From: Brevundimonas sp. UBA2388
Lineage (GTDB): Bacteria > Pseudomonadota > Alphaproteobacteria > Caulobacterales > Caulobacteraceae
DNA: 39,168 nt
NCBI GenBank assembly: GCA_002343425.1
Contig: DDSO01000142.1
Coordinates: 757-39,924, forward strand
Reading direction: 5' to 3'
Shown: positions 25,124-32,566 of the stretch, one piece after another
Layout of the letters: each line of letters starts with the position of its first letter
Position numbering within the stretch: position 1 is the stretch's first letter
Program-made: the position numbers and the translations under genes
Notes under the pieces: generated by a model
Told to the model about the DNA's origin: nothing
Database searches by the model: none
What the model saw: only the letters and a program-made list of their open reading frames with translations

Positions 25124-25142
25124 TATGCTCACTTTTAGCATA
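25124..25142. promoter_or_regulatory. Palindromic operator 2 upstream of nadA
   Basis: TATGCTC-ACTTT-TAGCATA has the same 7-5-7 layout as operator 1, with one non-pairing position next to the centre; the outer arms extend to TTATGCT/AGCATAA. The centres of the two sites are 67 bases apart. The promoter of the nad operon most likely lies between or across them. Confidence 0.65.
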
Positions 25143-25205
25143 AGCAGGAACAATCTAGGCGGATGGCGGCGAAATGCAAGCCCGGAACGCCACGGCAGAT
25201 CCTGG

Positions 25206-26051
25206 CTAGCGAGCGGGCAGGGTCAACAGATAGTCGATGATGGCGGTAGACGGCACACTTGTGAAAACCACCTTGCCGTCCGGCGTCGCCCCGTTGAGTG
25301 CGTACATCTGCCCGCCCTCCATCCGCCGCAGCGTCCGTGCGGCTTCGGGCGCCGTCGCGGCCGCCGGCAGGTCGTACCGGCAGCCGGTCAGCTTCAGATC
25401 CTGCAAGACGCAGCTAATCTGGAGTTCGGCAACCGGCAGCTGCGGAACCGCCGGACCCGTCGGCGCCGCCGGCTCTGGCAAGCCTGCGCGCGCGCCACGC
25501 CCCCGCGGCCGCTCGCGTGGCGGCGGCGCATCCGGATCGCGGAAGCTGATTTCGGCGCGGCCCGCCCGGGTCAGTTGATCCCGGTCGTCGGTCAGGTCCC
25601 AGCCACAGGCAGACAGAACCCGGTCCAGATTGGCGGACTGGGTCGGCAGGTCGAAATTGGTCCGCAACGCGCGCGGAGCGCCGTCCGCCGTACGGACCGA
25701 ATAGAGGCCGCCCCCGCGCATGAAGCGAATGTCGCGAGCGGGCACGGTGCTCATCAGAATTCCCGGCTGCGGTCCGGGCGCCCAGGTCTGCAGGTCCGTC
25801 CGGCCATCCACCCGCCGGGCTTGCACCTCAAGCCCGCCGACGCCCGCCGGCATGCCGATCAGAGCCGCGGACAGCGCCCGGTCCCGGCACTGGACCACAA
25901 TGGCCACGCCCGCGTCATAGCGGACGGCGGCGACCGTCTGGTTCAGGCTGGCCTCGTGCTGGAACTCCCAGTCGTCCTCGTCCTGCGCAATGGCGGCCGT
26001 CGGCCCCGCGCATGCAAACGCGCACAGCGCTGCGATCAGCGTCAATCTCAT
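25206..26051 (-). CDS. Exported protein of unknown function
   Basis: A 281-residue protein with a signal peptide (residues 1-22, MRLTLIAALCAFACAGPTAA then IA-QDEDD). The mature part has no domain that I recognise. It contains a Pro/Arg-rich linker (about 180-210, DAPPPRERPRGRG) that separates two segments, and cysteines in both (VQCRDR; ISCVLQDLKLTGCRYDL), which may form disulfides in the periplasm. The C-terminal segment resembles a TonB-C-like or simple alpha/beta repeat, but this is weak. The ATG at 26051 follows GGGGAG. It is divergent from the outer-membrane barrel gene and lies upstream of the nad operon operators. Confidence 0.75.
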   Translation of the reverse strand: MRLTLIAALCAFACAGPTAAIAQDEDDWEFQHEASLNQTVAAVRYDAGVAIVVQCRDRALSAALIGMPAGVGGLEVQARRVDGRTDLQTWAPGPQPGILMSTVPARDIRFMRGGGLYSVRTADGAPRALRTNFDLPTQSANLDRVLSACGWDLTDDRDQLTRAGRAEISFRDPDAPPPRERPRGRGARAGLPEPAAPTGPAVPQLPVAELQISCVLQDLKLTGCRYDLPAAATAPEAARTLRRMEGGQMYALNGATPDGKVVFTSVPSTAIIDYLLTLPAR

Positions 26052-26195
26052 GGTTTTGCTCCCCAGCATCCCGACAGCAAAAGACGACAGCAGACCGCAT
26101 CTGGTCAAGACCTCAAGCAACGCTGCCCGTCCCGATCATGGGAAACACGATCTTAACCGGAACAGGATGCAAGGGCTGGGTTCCCGGAGATTTCC

Positions 26196-26864
26196 ATGCG
26201 TCTGATCCCCCTCGCCGCCGTCGCCCTGCTCCTGTCAGCCGGATCGGCGTTGGCGCAGTCGTCGGAGCCCGGCATCGCCGTCGGCGCCACGGCCGGCACG
26301 TCCGGCGTCGGCCTCGACGTCCAGATCAAGCTCGGCCCGATCTTCACCCTGCGTGGGTCAACGGACCGCCTGACCCACAGCGCCGACGAAAGCTATGACG
26401 GCGTCGACTACACCGGCGACCTGACCTTCGACACCGTCGGCGCCTTCATCGACATGCACCCGCTGGCCAACGGCCTGCTGATCTCGGGCGGAGCCTATCT
26501 GGGCGACCGCGACATCGCCCTTGCCGCGACGCCCAACGGACCCGTCGAGATCGGCGGCCAGACCTATTCGTCCGGTCAGGTCGGCACGCTGAACGGGGCC
26601 GTGAAACTGAGCGATGTCGCGCCATTCGTCGGCATCGGCTGGGATGACACCTTCTATCGCAACAGCCGCTGGGGCATTCGCGCCATCGTCGGCGTGGCCT
26701 GGAGCGATGAGCCCGAGGTCGCCCTGACCTCCACCGGCGGCAGCCTGTCCAACGACCCGACCTTCCAGGCCCGGCTCCGCGACGAGAGCCAGAGCGTCAC
26801 CGAAGAGACCGAGGGCTACGGGCTGTTCCCCATTGTCCAGGTGGGCCTGAACTACAAATTCTGA
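26196..26864 (+). CDS. Outer-membrane beta-barrel protein
   Basis: A 222-residue protein with a signal peptide (1-20, ending SALA-Q) and alternating hydrophobic strands throughout, such as VGLDVQIKLGPIFTLRG and APFVGIGWDD, ending in the C-terminal aromatic signature GLNYKF used for BAM recognition. The size suggests an eight-stranded barrel of the OmpA/OmpW-like type. Similar proteins in Caulobacterales are annotated simply as outer membrane proteins. The ATG at 26196 follows CCCGGAGAT. The end lies four bases from the end of the convergent ogt gene. Confidence 0.82.
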   Translation: MRLIPLAAVALLLSAGSALAQSSEPGIAVGATAGTSGVGLDVQIKLGPIFTLRGSTDRLTHSADESYDGVDYTGDLTFDTVGAFIDMHPLANGLLISGGAYLGDRDIALAATPNGPVEIGGQTYSSGQVGTLNGAVKLSDVAPFVGIGWDDTFYRNSRWGIRAIVGVAWSDEPEVALTSTGGSLSNDPTFQARLRDESQSVTEETEGYGLFPIVQVGLNYKF

Positions 26865-26868
26865 CCGC

Positions 26869-27387
26869 TCAGGCCCGGCGCTCGTGATCCAGCAGCCAGC
26901 GCTTGCGCTCCAGCCCGCCCGCATAGCCGGTCAGCGTGCCGTTCGCCCCGATCACCCGGTGACAGGGTACGATGACGGCGATCGGGTTCTGGCCGTTGGC
27001 CAGACCCGCGGCGCGCACCGCCTTCGGTGAACCGATGGCCGCCGCCAGCTGGCCATAGGTCCGGGTCTCGCCCGTCGGAATGGCCCGTAGCGCCTTCCAG
27101 ACCGTGCGCTGGAAGTCGGTTCCGCCGGTCCTGACCGTCAGTCCGTCGAGCGCCGTCAGATCGCCGCCGAACCAGGCCTCGACTGCACGCCGCACCACCT
27201 CCGGCCCCCGGCCTTCGACAACCACCGCGCCCGGCGCATGGCGGGTCAGCAGCCGCGTCATGCGGTCCTCATAGTCGGCGAAGTCCAGCGCCCGCACCGC
27301 GCCCTCAGCGTCGGTGACCAACAGCACCTCGCCCACAGGCGTGGCGATCCGGTCGAGGGTCAGGGTTTCAGGCTGCGCGTTTCGCAT
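26869..27387 (-). CDS. ogt: Methylated-DNA--protein-cysteine S-methyltransferase
   Basis: A 172-residue suicide DNA repair protein that removes methyl groups from O6-methylguanine. The active site IVPCHRVIG has acceptor C142, followed by LTGYAGGLERKRWLL; the helix-turn-helix/arginine-finger region is TYGQLAAAIGSPKAVRAAG (about 110-128). I start at ATG 27387 because GGAGA lies six to seven bases upstream; a GTG at 27393 is too close to that site. The start lies inside the end of the upstream Ada-like gene (20-base overlap), so the two are coexpressed. It is a stand-alone transferase, the activity that the N-Ada-type protein next to it lacks. Confidence 0.95.
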   Translation of the reverse strand: MRNAQPETLTLDRIATPVGEVLLVTDAEGAVRALDFADYEDRMTRLLTRHAPGAVVVEGRGPEVVRRAVEAWFGGDLTALDGLTVRTGGTDFQRTVWKALRAIPTGETRTYGQLAAAIGSPKAVRAAGLANGQNPIAVIVPCHRVIGANGTLTGYAGGLERKRWLLDHERRA

Positions 27388-28477
27388 CGTCACTCTCCAT
27401 CCGCTTCAGGTCGGCGCCGCTGATCCCCGCCAGTGCGAGATGCAGCGCCCCATAGGCTCGCCATGGACGCCAGGCTTCGGCGCGGTCGGCGAGCGTTTCG
27501 TCATCCAGCCGGTCGCTGGGCGCCTCGGCCCCGTCATCGATCCAGTCGCCGGGCAGCCGCAGCCCCGGTCGCGCCGCGACCAGCCGCTTCAGCGCCAGAT
27601 CGGCCGACAGGTCGCGCCCGATGGCCTCCGGGTCCGCCGACAGGTCGAAGACCCGCCGCACCCGCGCCAGCACGCCCGGCAAAGCCTTCAGGTCGTCCGC
27701 CTCGACGCAGACCGAGACCCGCCCCGCCTCCGCCGGCTCGACCGTGACCGCGCCGTCTGCGCCGTCCACATCCCGCGTCAAGGCTCGCGACCAGCGCCGC
27801 CCCTCGACCCCATCGCCGCGGGCCGTCAGGGCCGCGAACATGGCGTCCCAGTCATAGGGCGGGCGGAACGACAGGCGCAGCCGCACCCCGCCCTCATGCA
27901 CCCGCTCTCCCCGCCGCCGCAGCGCCGAAGGCGGTCGGCCGTAGAGGGCCTGAAAGGTCTCGTTGAAGCGCCGCACGCTGCCGAAGCCCGACGCCAGCGC
28001 CACCTGCGCCATGCTGAGGTCGGTCTGGTGGATCAGCGCCTTGGCCAGCAGCACGCGCCGGGTCTGGGCCACGCTGACCGGGGCGGCGCCGAGGTGCTGG
28101 CGGAACAGCCGCCGCAGGTGCCGCTCGCCGACACCCAGCCGTCCGGCCAGCGCATCGACGTCGCCCTCATCCAGCGCCCCCGCCTCGATAAGGGCCAAGG
28201 CCCGGCTGACGGTGTTCGAGGTGCCCCGCCAGGCCCCCATGTCGGGCGCCGTCTCGGGCCGACAGCGCAGACAGGCGCGAAAGCCCGCCTCCTCCGCCGC
28301 CGCCGCGGAGACCACGAATGACATATTCTCCCGCTTCGGCGTCCGCGCCGGACACACGGGCCGGCAGTAGATGCCCGTGGTCTTCACGCAGCCGAAGAAC
28401 CGCCCGTCGAACCGCGCATCGCGGGTCAGAACAGCGCGGTAGCAGGCCTCCTGATCGAGTTCGCCGGCGTTTTCCAT
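27368..28477 (-). CDS. Ada-type methyl-phosphotriester sensor / AraC regulator with truncated AlkA region
   Basis: A 369-residue protein. The N-terminal Ada zinc domain has C38, C42, C69 and C72 at the same numbers as E. coli Ada, where C38 takes methyl groups from DNA phosphotriesters. An AraC-type helix-turn-helix follows (about 90-188, including MAQVALASGFGSVRRFNETF). Then comes the AlkA N-terminal lobe (about 197-308, from GVRLRLSFRPPYDW to ARPGLRLPGDW). In complete Ada-AlkA fusions a helix-hairpin-helix glycosylase domain comes next. Here the chain jumps to a short segment and the AlkA C-terminal motif AEAWRPWRAYGALHLA (334-349). The hairpin and catalytic aspartate are absent. It probably works as a methylation-sensing regulator rather than a glycosylase. 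The ATG 28477 lies inside a perfect palindrome. Confidence 0.88.
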   Translation of the reverse strand: MENAGELDQEACYRAVLTRDARFDGRFFGCVKTTGIYCRPVCPARTPKRENMSFVVSAAAAEEAGFRACLRCRPETAPDMGAWRGTSNTVSRALALIEAGALDEGDVDALAGRLGVGERHLRRLFRQHLGAAPVSVAQTRRVLLAKALIHQTDLSMAQVALASGFGSVRRFNETFQALYGRPPSALRRRGERVHEGGVRLRLSFRPPYDWDAMFAALTARGDGVEGRRWSRALTRDVDGADGAVTVEPAEAGRVSVCVEADDLKALPGVLARVRRVFDLSADPEAIGRDLSADLALKRLVAARPGLRLPGDWIDDGAEAPSDRLDDETLADRAEAWRPWRAYGALHLALAGISGADLKRMESDDAKRAA

Positions 28478-28507
28478 GGCCGCAGAATGATCGCTGCGGC
28501 CATGGAA
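28472..28507. repeat. Perfect 14-bp inverted repeat over the start of the Ada-like gene
   Basis: TTCCATGGCCGCAG (28472-28485) and CTGCGGCCATGGAA (28494-28507) are exact reverse complements with an eight-base centre. The start codon of the Ada-like gene lies in the left arm. It may be an operator for the protein or a hairpin in the mRNA that hides the start codon. Confidence 0.7.
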
Positions 28508-28574
28508 GTCTCGCGGTTTTCGGACATGGCCGTGCCAGGCCGTGTCGGGTCGACCCGAAGGGCGGCGCGTAGCA

Positions 28575-28597
28575 GTCAGAAGGCGGAGCCTCCTGAC
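28575..28597 (-). terminator. Hairpin after the HAAS-domain membrane gene
   Basis: GTCAGAAGGC (28575-28584) and GCCTCCTGAC (28588-28597) form a ten-position stem with one mismatch and a three-base loop. It lies 11 bases beyond the stop of the membrane gene at 28608. There is no T-tract. Confidence 0.45.
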
Positions 28598-28607
28598 CGC
28601 GGCCCAA

Positions 28608-29711
28608 CTATCTACCCCGCCCAACCCGCCAGATGTTCAGGATCACGCTGCAGACTAGGCTGATCGCCGAGAAGGCCAGCACCCAGACCATCACTACCGA
28701 CAGGGTCGAGGCGATCCCGGGCAGGTCGCGTCCACCGTCGCCCAGCCTGCCGAGCGTATCGATGTCCAGCATGGACCAGTCGCCCCCGATCCGCGCCGTC
28801 TCGTCGCCGCGCGTCAGGGTGAACCAGTGGCCCGCCTCGAAGATGGCCCAGGTCAGCCACAGGCCGCCGCCGGCGACGACGATCCGGGCCGCGGCCCGCG
28901 CCCGGACGGCATAGGGCCGGACGAGGCTGGCCAGATCGACGGCCATCTGGGCAAAGGCATAAAGCAGGATCGGCCCGAACAGGATCGACCAGATCGGCGC
29001 CCCGCTGACCACGGCGTCCTCGCCGCGCAGCTGGATCGACATCAGGCCGGGGAAATGCAGCACCCCGATCCACCACAGCACGAACATGCCGGTGGCGAGA
29101 AAGGAGAAGAGATACTCCCCGCCGGGCCACGGCTTCGCCCGCGACCTGGGCATCCACGTCGCCTTGGCCGCCTCCGTTCCTGTCATCGACGCGCCCCAGG
29201 CCGCCGGATCGGCCAGACCGAAGGCGCCGAGGTCCTTCACCCGCCATTTGGTGAGCCAGGCCGGCCGGATGCCCTGATGCTCGAAGATGGCCGCCGCCAG
29301 GGTGGCGGCCCCGATCAGGGTCAGGCCGGCGCCGAAGAAGCCGTGGAAGGCGTGGGCGATGTCCTGCCCGAAATTATCCGATCCACCGATCACCCGGATG
29401 AACAGGGTGAGGGCGAAGACCGCCGCCAGCACCATCAGCCCGGCCTTCACGCCGAACAGCCAGTAGGGAAACAGCTCCGGCCCGACCAGCGAGTCCGGCC
29501 CCTTGCGATAGCGGGCGGCGACGACCAGCGGATGACCGATCTCGCGCAGGATCGCCTCCTGCTCGTCCTCGGTCAGGGCGCGGCCCAGTTCCTCCTCCTT
29601 CGCCTCGAACCGGCTCAGGATCAGGTCGCGCAGTTCGGCGGTGATGTCGGCCCGTTCATCCTGCGGCAGCTGCGCGGCGACGGCGTTCAGATAGCGGTCG
29701 ATCATGTCCAT
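28608..29711 (-). CDS. HAAS-domain integral membrane protein
   Basis: A 367-residue membrane protein. The N-terminal 60 residues (MDMIDRYLNAVAAQLPQDER, then DITAELRDLILSRFE) are the HAAS (helical, PadR-associated) signalling domain. About six to seven hydrophobic helices follow (for example 81-107, 122-145, 205-222, 240-262, 275-295, 335-360). Proteins of this kind are usually encoded next to a PadR regulator, as here, and are proposed to act with it in sensing membrane or antibiotic stress. The ATG at 29711 is preceded by GAAGGGGAAA and lies 24 bases after the PadR stop, so they form one operon. The specific signal is unknown. Confidence 0.82.
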   Translation of the reverse strand: MDMIDRYLNAVAAQLPQDERADITAELRDLILSRFEAKEEELGRALTEDEQEAILREIGHPLVVAARYRKGPDSLVGPELFPYWLFGVKAGLMVLAAVFALTLFIRVIGGSDNFGQDIAHAFHGFFGAGLTLIGAATLAAAIFEHQGIRPAWLTKWRVKDLGAFGLADPAAWGASMTGTEAAKATWMPRSRAKPWPGGEYLFSFLATGMFVLWWIGVLHFPGLMSIQLRGEDAVVSGAPIWSILFGPILLYAFAQMAVDLASLVRPYAVRARAAARIVVAGGGLWLTWAIFEAGHWFTLTRGDETARIGGDWSMLDIDTLGRLGDGGRDLPGIASTLSVVMVWVLAFSAISLVCSVILNIWRVGRGR

Positions 29712-29735
29712 GGCTTTTCCCCTTCAGCCCGAAAT

Positions 29736-30065
29736 TCAGAGAAGCTTGTCGAGCGAGGCGTTGATCCCCCGCCACTCGTCGGTCAGGGCGGCCAGCATCG
29801 ACACGCCGCCCGGCGACAGGACGTAGAAGCGCTTCTTCCGCTTCTCTTCCTCGCGCCATTCGCTGTTCAGCAGGCCCTGGCTCTCCAGCCGGCGCAGCAG
29901 CGGATAGAGGGTCGATTCCTCCATCTCGAGCCCGTCGGCGGCCAGGGCCTGACGCAGGGTGTAGCCGTACCGCTCGGTCCTCAGACAGGCGAGCACCGCC
30001 AGCACCAGCGACCCGCGCCGCAGCTCCAGCCGCATCGATTCATAAAGGTCCGGATCGAGGCTCAT
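29736..30065 (-). CDS. PadR-family transcriptional regulator
   Basis: A 109-residue winged-helix repressor of the PadR family. Typical motifs are RRGSLVLAVLACL (helix 1), YGYTLRQAL and the recognition region EESTLYPLLRRLESQGLL, followed by the wing with KKRFYVLSPGG. The short C-terminal helix is of the PadR-s2 type used for dimerisation. I use ATG 30065; an in-frame start at 30101 would begin inside the repeat-rich operator. It is followed by the HAAS membrane gene, its usual partner. The repeats at 30083-30120 are its probable autoregulatory site. Confidence 0.92.
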   Translation of the reverse strand: MSLDPDLYESMRLELRRGSLVLAVLACLRTERYGYTLRQALAADGLEMEESTLYPLLRRLESQGLLNSEWREEEKRKKRFYVLSPGGVSMLAALTDEWRGINASLDKLL

Positions 30066-30082
30066 GCCGTTGCCCTGCATCT

Positions 30083-30120
30083 CACATAGTGTGTAACACA
30101 CAGTGTATGCGACATACTGT
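30083..30120. promoter_or_regulatory. Probable PadR operator/promoter with overlapping short repeats
   Basis: Two near-identical direct elements, ACATAGTGTG and ACATACTGTG, flank an inverted copy. Within this, GTGTGT-A-ACACAC (30089-30101) and GTATG-CGA-CATAC (30105-30117) are perfect dyads. The stretch is AT-rich relative to its surroundings and lies directly upstream of padR. A paired GANTC dyad (CGAGTC-AA-GACTCG, 30126-30139) follows. Confidence 0.5.
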
Positions 30121-30154
30121 GCGACCGAGTCAAGACTCGACGGTCAGGCGTGGC

Positions 30155-30853
30155 TTATTCGGGTATGCGCGCGCCGTCCCAGGCGAAGACCCCGCCGCTG
30201 TCTGCGGGGGTCAGGCCGTCGATCACGGCCAGCAGCCGCCCGGCCGAATGGTCGGCCGCAAACAGCTTTTCGGGTTTCACGCCCTTCTGGAACGGCGCGC
30301 TCAGGCCGGTGTCGACCGTGCCGGGATGCAGGCCCGCGACCACCGCCTGCGGATGGGTGCGGCCCAGCTCGACCGCCAGATTGCGCAGCAGCATGTTCAG
30401 CGCCGCCTTCGACGCCCGGTAGCTGTGCCAGCCGCCCAGCCGATTGTCGCCGATCGACCCGACCCGCGCCGACAGGGCCGTGAAAACCGCCCGCCGGTCT
30501 CGCGGCAGCAGGGGCAGGAAATGCTTGGCGACCAGCGCCGGCCCGACCGCATTGATCCGGTAGTCGCGCAGCAGATGCTCCGCATCGAGCGCGCGCCAGC
30601 TGCGCTCCGGCTCGAACCCGTGGTGCAGCACCCCGGAGGCGACGAACACCAGCGTTGGGGCCGGCCCCTCGGCGATGCTTGCGGCGGCAGCGGCGATGGA
30701 GGCCTCGTCTTTCAGATCGAACCCCGTGCCCGACCGCGACAGGGCGTGGACCACGGCGAAAGGGCCAGACGCCTCAAGGCGACGCGCCAGCGCCGCGCCG
30801 ATCCCGCCGGATGCGCCGATGACGACCGCCGCCTGTTCCTGAATGCCAGTCAT
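30155..30853 (-). CDS. Short-chain dehydrogenase/reductase
   Basis: A 232-residue classical Rossmann-fold oxidoreductase. The cofactor motif is GASGGIGAALA (about 13-23), and the catalytic residues are in SARVGSIGDNRLGGWHSYRASK (given here as two parts: serine in ALSARVGS, then YRASK with Tyr and Lys). The pattern VFVASGVLHH replaces the usual NNAG. It resembles the CsgA/C-factor-like group of short SDRs, whose substrates are not known. The ATG at 30853 is the natural start. A six-bp dyad (ACACCT-TGC-AGGTGT, 30894-30908) lies upstream. It is transcribed toward padR, but the repeat region between them suggests separate promoters. Confidence 0.88.
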   Translation of the reverse strand: MTGIQEQAAVVIGASGGIGAALARRLEASGPFAVVHALSRSGTGFDLKDEASIAAAAASIAEGPAPTLVFVASGVLHHGFEPERSWRALDAEHLLRDYRINAVGPALVAKHFLPLLPRDRRAVFTALSARVGSIGDNRLGGWHSYRASKAALNMLLRNLAVELGRTHPQAVVAGLHPGTVDTGLSAPFQKGVKPEKLFAADHSAGRLLAVIDGLTPADSGGVFAWDGARIPE

Positions 30854-31312
30854 CTGCGGATCAGCCGTCGCCCGAGGCCATGGGTCAAGCCGAACACCTT
30901 GCAGGTGTCCTTATGCCTCAGGCAGCGGCGATCCGGACCGTGTCATCCCGCCCCCGATAAACGCTCCCTTCTCGACCCCTGATCCTCCCTTTCCGACCCG
31001 GACGCAGGCGGGGTTCGGCACAGCGTTGCGGCCTGCGACCGTTTCTGACGTCGGCATGTGCTTCAGTGTGATCGCCCCGCAGGCATGATCTTTGACACCC
31101 TGAATCTCCCCCTGAGGCTGCTCCCGACGCCGCAGAGTCCGCCTACGCCCGCTGGCGCTGCCGCACCGGAAAATCCCTGGCAATTTTTCCGTCCCTTCTC
31201 GCCCCTTCAGAACCGGGGCCGGAACGCACAACCACTGGACATGCCTCCCGATCGGGTGTGTCCTGATGAGTCCGGCGCAAGAAAAACAACAAGCCGGTTC
31301 GAGTGAGGAAAC
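30854..31312. other. Divergent intergenic region between the SDR and URC genes
   Basis: 459 bases without a supported gene, holding the promoters of both flanking units. Visible elements are a dyad at 30894-30908, a hairpin with arms CGGAAAA/TTTTCCG (31167-31191) and a ten-bp palindrome CCCGATCGGG (31247-31256) flanked by GGACA and TGTCC (31237-31263 region), 56 bases before the URC1 start. A TTGACA at 31092 has no matching -10 element. No known riboswitch motif (including the FMN type) is seen. Short ORFs across it look spurious. Confidence 0.45.
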
Positions 31313-32566
31313 ATGTCCAATCGTCCGAGCCACATCCGGCTCAACTCCCACCCCGGCGCCGGGACCGTCAGCCGCTTCCCCATCGAATGGGGCGCCGCCA
31401 CCGCCAGGGAACGCGGACCCGTCATCGGCACGGTGAACGCCGGCAGCGACCGCAACGCCATCGGCGCTCACGGCGGGGCCTATTCGGTCTATCGCGCCCT
31501 GGCCGTCTCCTCGGGCGCCATGGCCGCCAACAACCGGCCCGACCTGACCAATACATCCCCGACCACGCCGATGGGGCCGTTCCCGCAGTGGACCGACGCC
31601 TCGAAGATCGTCTCGCTCGATCCCTGGGGCGCACGCGTCGCCGAGGATTTCGCCGACGAGATCCGCGACGGCGTCGACATCCGCCCGACCATCGCGGTCA
31701 CCCGCGCCCGCCTGCAGCTCGGCGAGATCGGCGAGGCCATCGCCGCGGGCCGGCTGAAGGCCGACGGCCAGATCGTGCATGAGAGCGGCGACGTCGCCGT
31801 CACCAAGGCAGCCATCGACCCGGTCTGGTATCTGCCGGGCATCGCCGAACGCTTCGGCGTCACCGAGACCGCCCTGCGCCGCACCCTGTTCGAACAGACC
31901 GGCGGCATGTACGCCGACCTCGTCACCCGGCCGGACATCAAGGTCTTCCTGCCCCCGATTGGCGGCATCACCCTCTACATCTTCGGCGACCCGGCTGCGA
32001 TCGCCGACCCGAACCGCCGCCTGACCTGTCGCGTCCATGATGAGTGCAACGGCTCTGACGTCTTCGGCTCCGACATCTGCACCTGCCGCCCCTATTTGAC
32101 CCACGGCATCGAGGAATGCGTTCGCGAGGCCCAGGACGGCGGCGCCGGCCTGATCGCCTATAACCGCAAGGAGGGCCGGGCTCTCGGGGAAGTCACAAAG
32201 TTCCTCGTCTACAACGCCCGCAAGCGCCAGCCGGGCGGCGACCAGGCGGCGACCTATTTCGAGCGCACCGAATGCGTCGCCGGGGTCCAGGACGCCCGCT
32301 TCCAGCAGCTGATGCCCGACATCCTGCACTGGCTCGGCATCACCCGGATCGACCGCTTCGTTTCGATGTCCAACATGAAGCACGACGCCCTGACCGCCTC
32401 GGGCATCGAGATCGGCGAGCGGGTGCCCATCCCCGATTACCTCGTCCCGCCCGACGCCTCGGTCGAGATGGAGGCCAAGAAGGCGGCCGGCTATTTCACC
32501 CCCGACGCCCCGCCGTCGGCCGAAGACCTGACCCGCGTGGTGGGCCGCGACCTTGAGCAGTTCTGA
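31313..32566 (+). CDS. GTP cyclohydrolase II homologue of the URC uracil-degradation pathway (URC1)
   Basis: A 417-residue protein. The C-terminal half is RibA-like: the zinc site ECNGSDVFGSDICTC has C245, C256 and C258 at the spacing of GTP cyclohydrolase II, followed by GAGLIAYNRKEGRALG in place of the RibA LRQEGRGIG. The long N-terminal extension (1-230) and changed substrate-site residues match URC1, the enzyme of the yeast and bacterial URC route that opens the ring of the uracil-derived nucleotide rather than GTP. Its neighbours URC4 and uracil phosphoribosyltransferase confirm this. The ATG at 31313 follows GAGGAAAC. A role in riboflavin synthesis is unlikely because no rib genes are nearby. 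Confidence 0.88.
   Translation: MSNRPSHIRLNSHPGAGTVSRFPIEWGAATARERGPVIGTVNAGSDRNAIGAHGGAYSVYRALAVSSGAMAANNRPDLTNTSPTTPMGPFPQWTDASKIVSLDPWGARVAEDFADEIRDGVDIRPTIAVTRARLQLGEIGEAIAAGRLKADGQIVHESGDVAVTKAAIDPVWYLPGIAERFGVTETALRRTLFEQTGGMYADLVTRPDIKVFLPPIGGITLYIFGDPAAIADPNRRLTCRVHDECNGSDVFGSDICTCRPYLTHGIEECVREAQDGGAGLIAYNRKEGRALGEVTKFLVYNARKRQPGGDQAATYFERTECVAGVQDARFQQLMPDILHWLGITRIDRFVSMSNMKHDALTASGIEIGERVPIPDYLVPPDASVEMEAKKAAGYFTPDAPPSAEDLTRVVGRDLEQF

Noticed and set aside
26157..26184. GGAAC followed about 16 bases later by GTT before the outer-membrane protein gene, looking like an EcfG promoter
   Set aside because: The -10 would read GGTT with only 15 bases spacing, and transcription would begin at or after the ribosome binding site of the gene.
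27490..27560. A frameshift as the cause of the missing AlkA domain
   Set aside because: The coding frame continues to the correct AlkA C-terminal motif, and there is no room in the DNA for about 130 residues in any frame, so it is a deletion and not a frameshift.
31092..31097. TTGACA as a -35 element for the URC operon
   Set aside because: No acceptable -10 element at 16-18 bases and it lies over 200 bases before the start.
31058..31306. An 82-residue ORF just before URC1
   Set aside because: Pro-rich without domain and it crosses the hairpin and palindrome expected to be regulatory.
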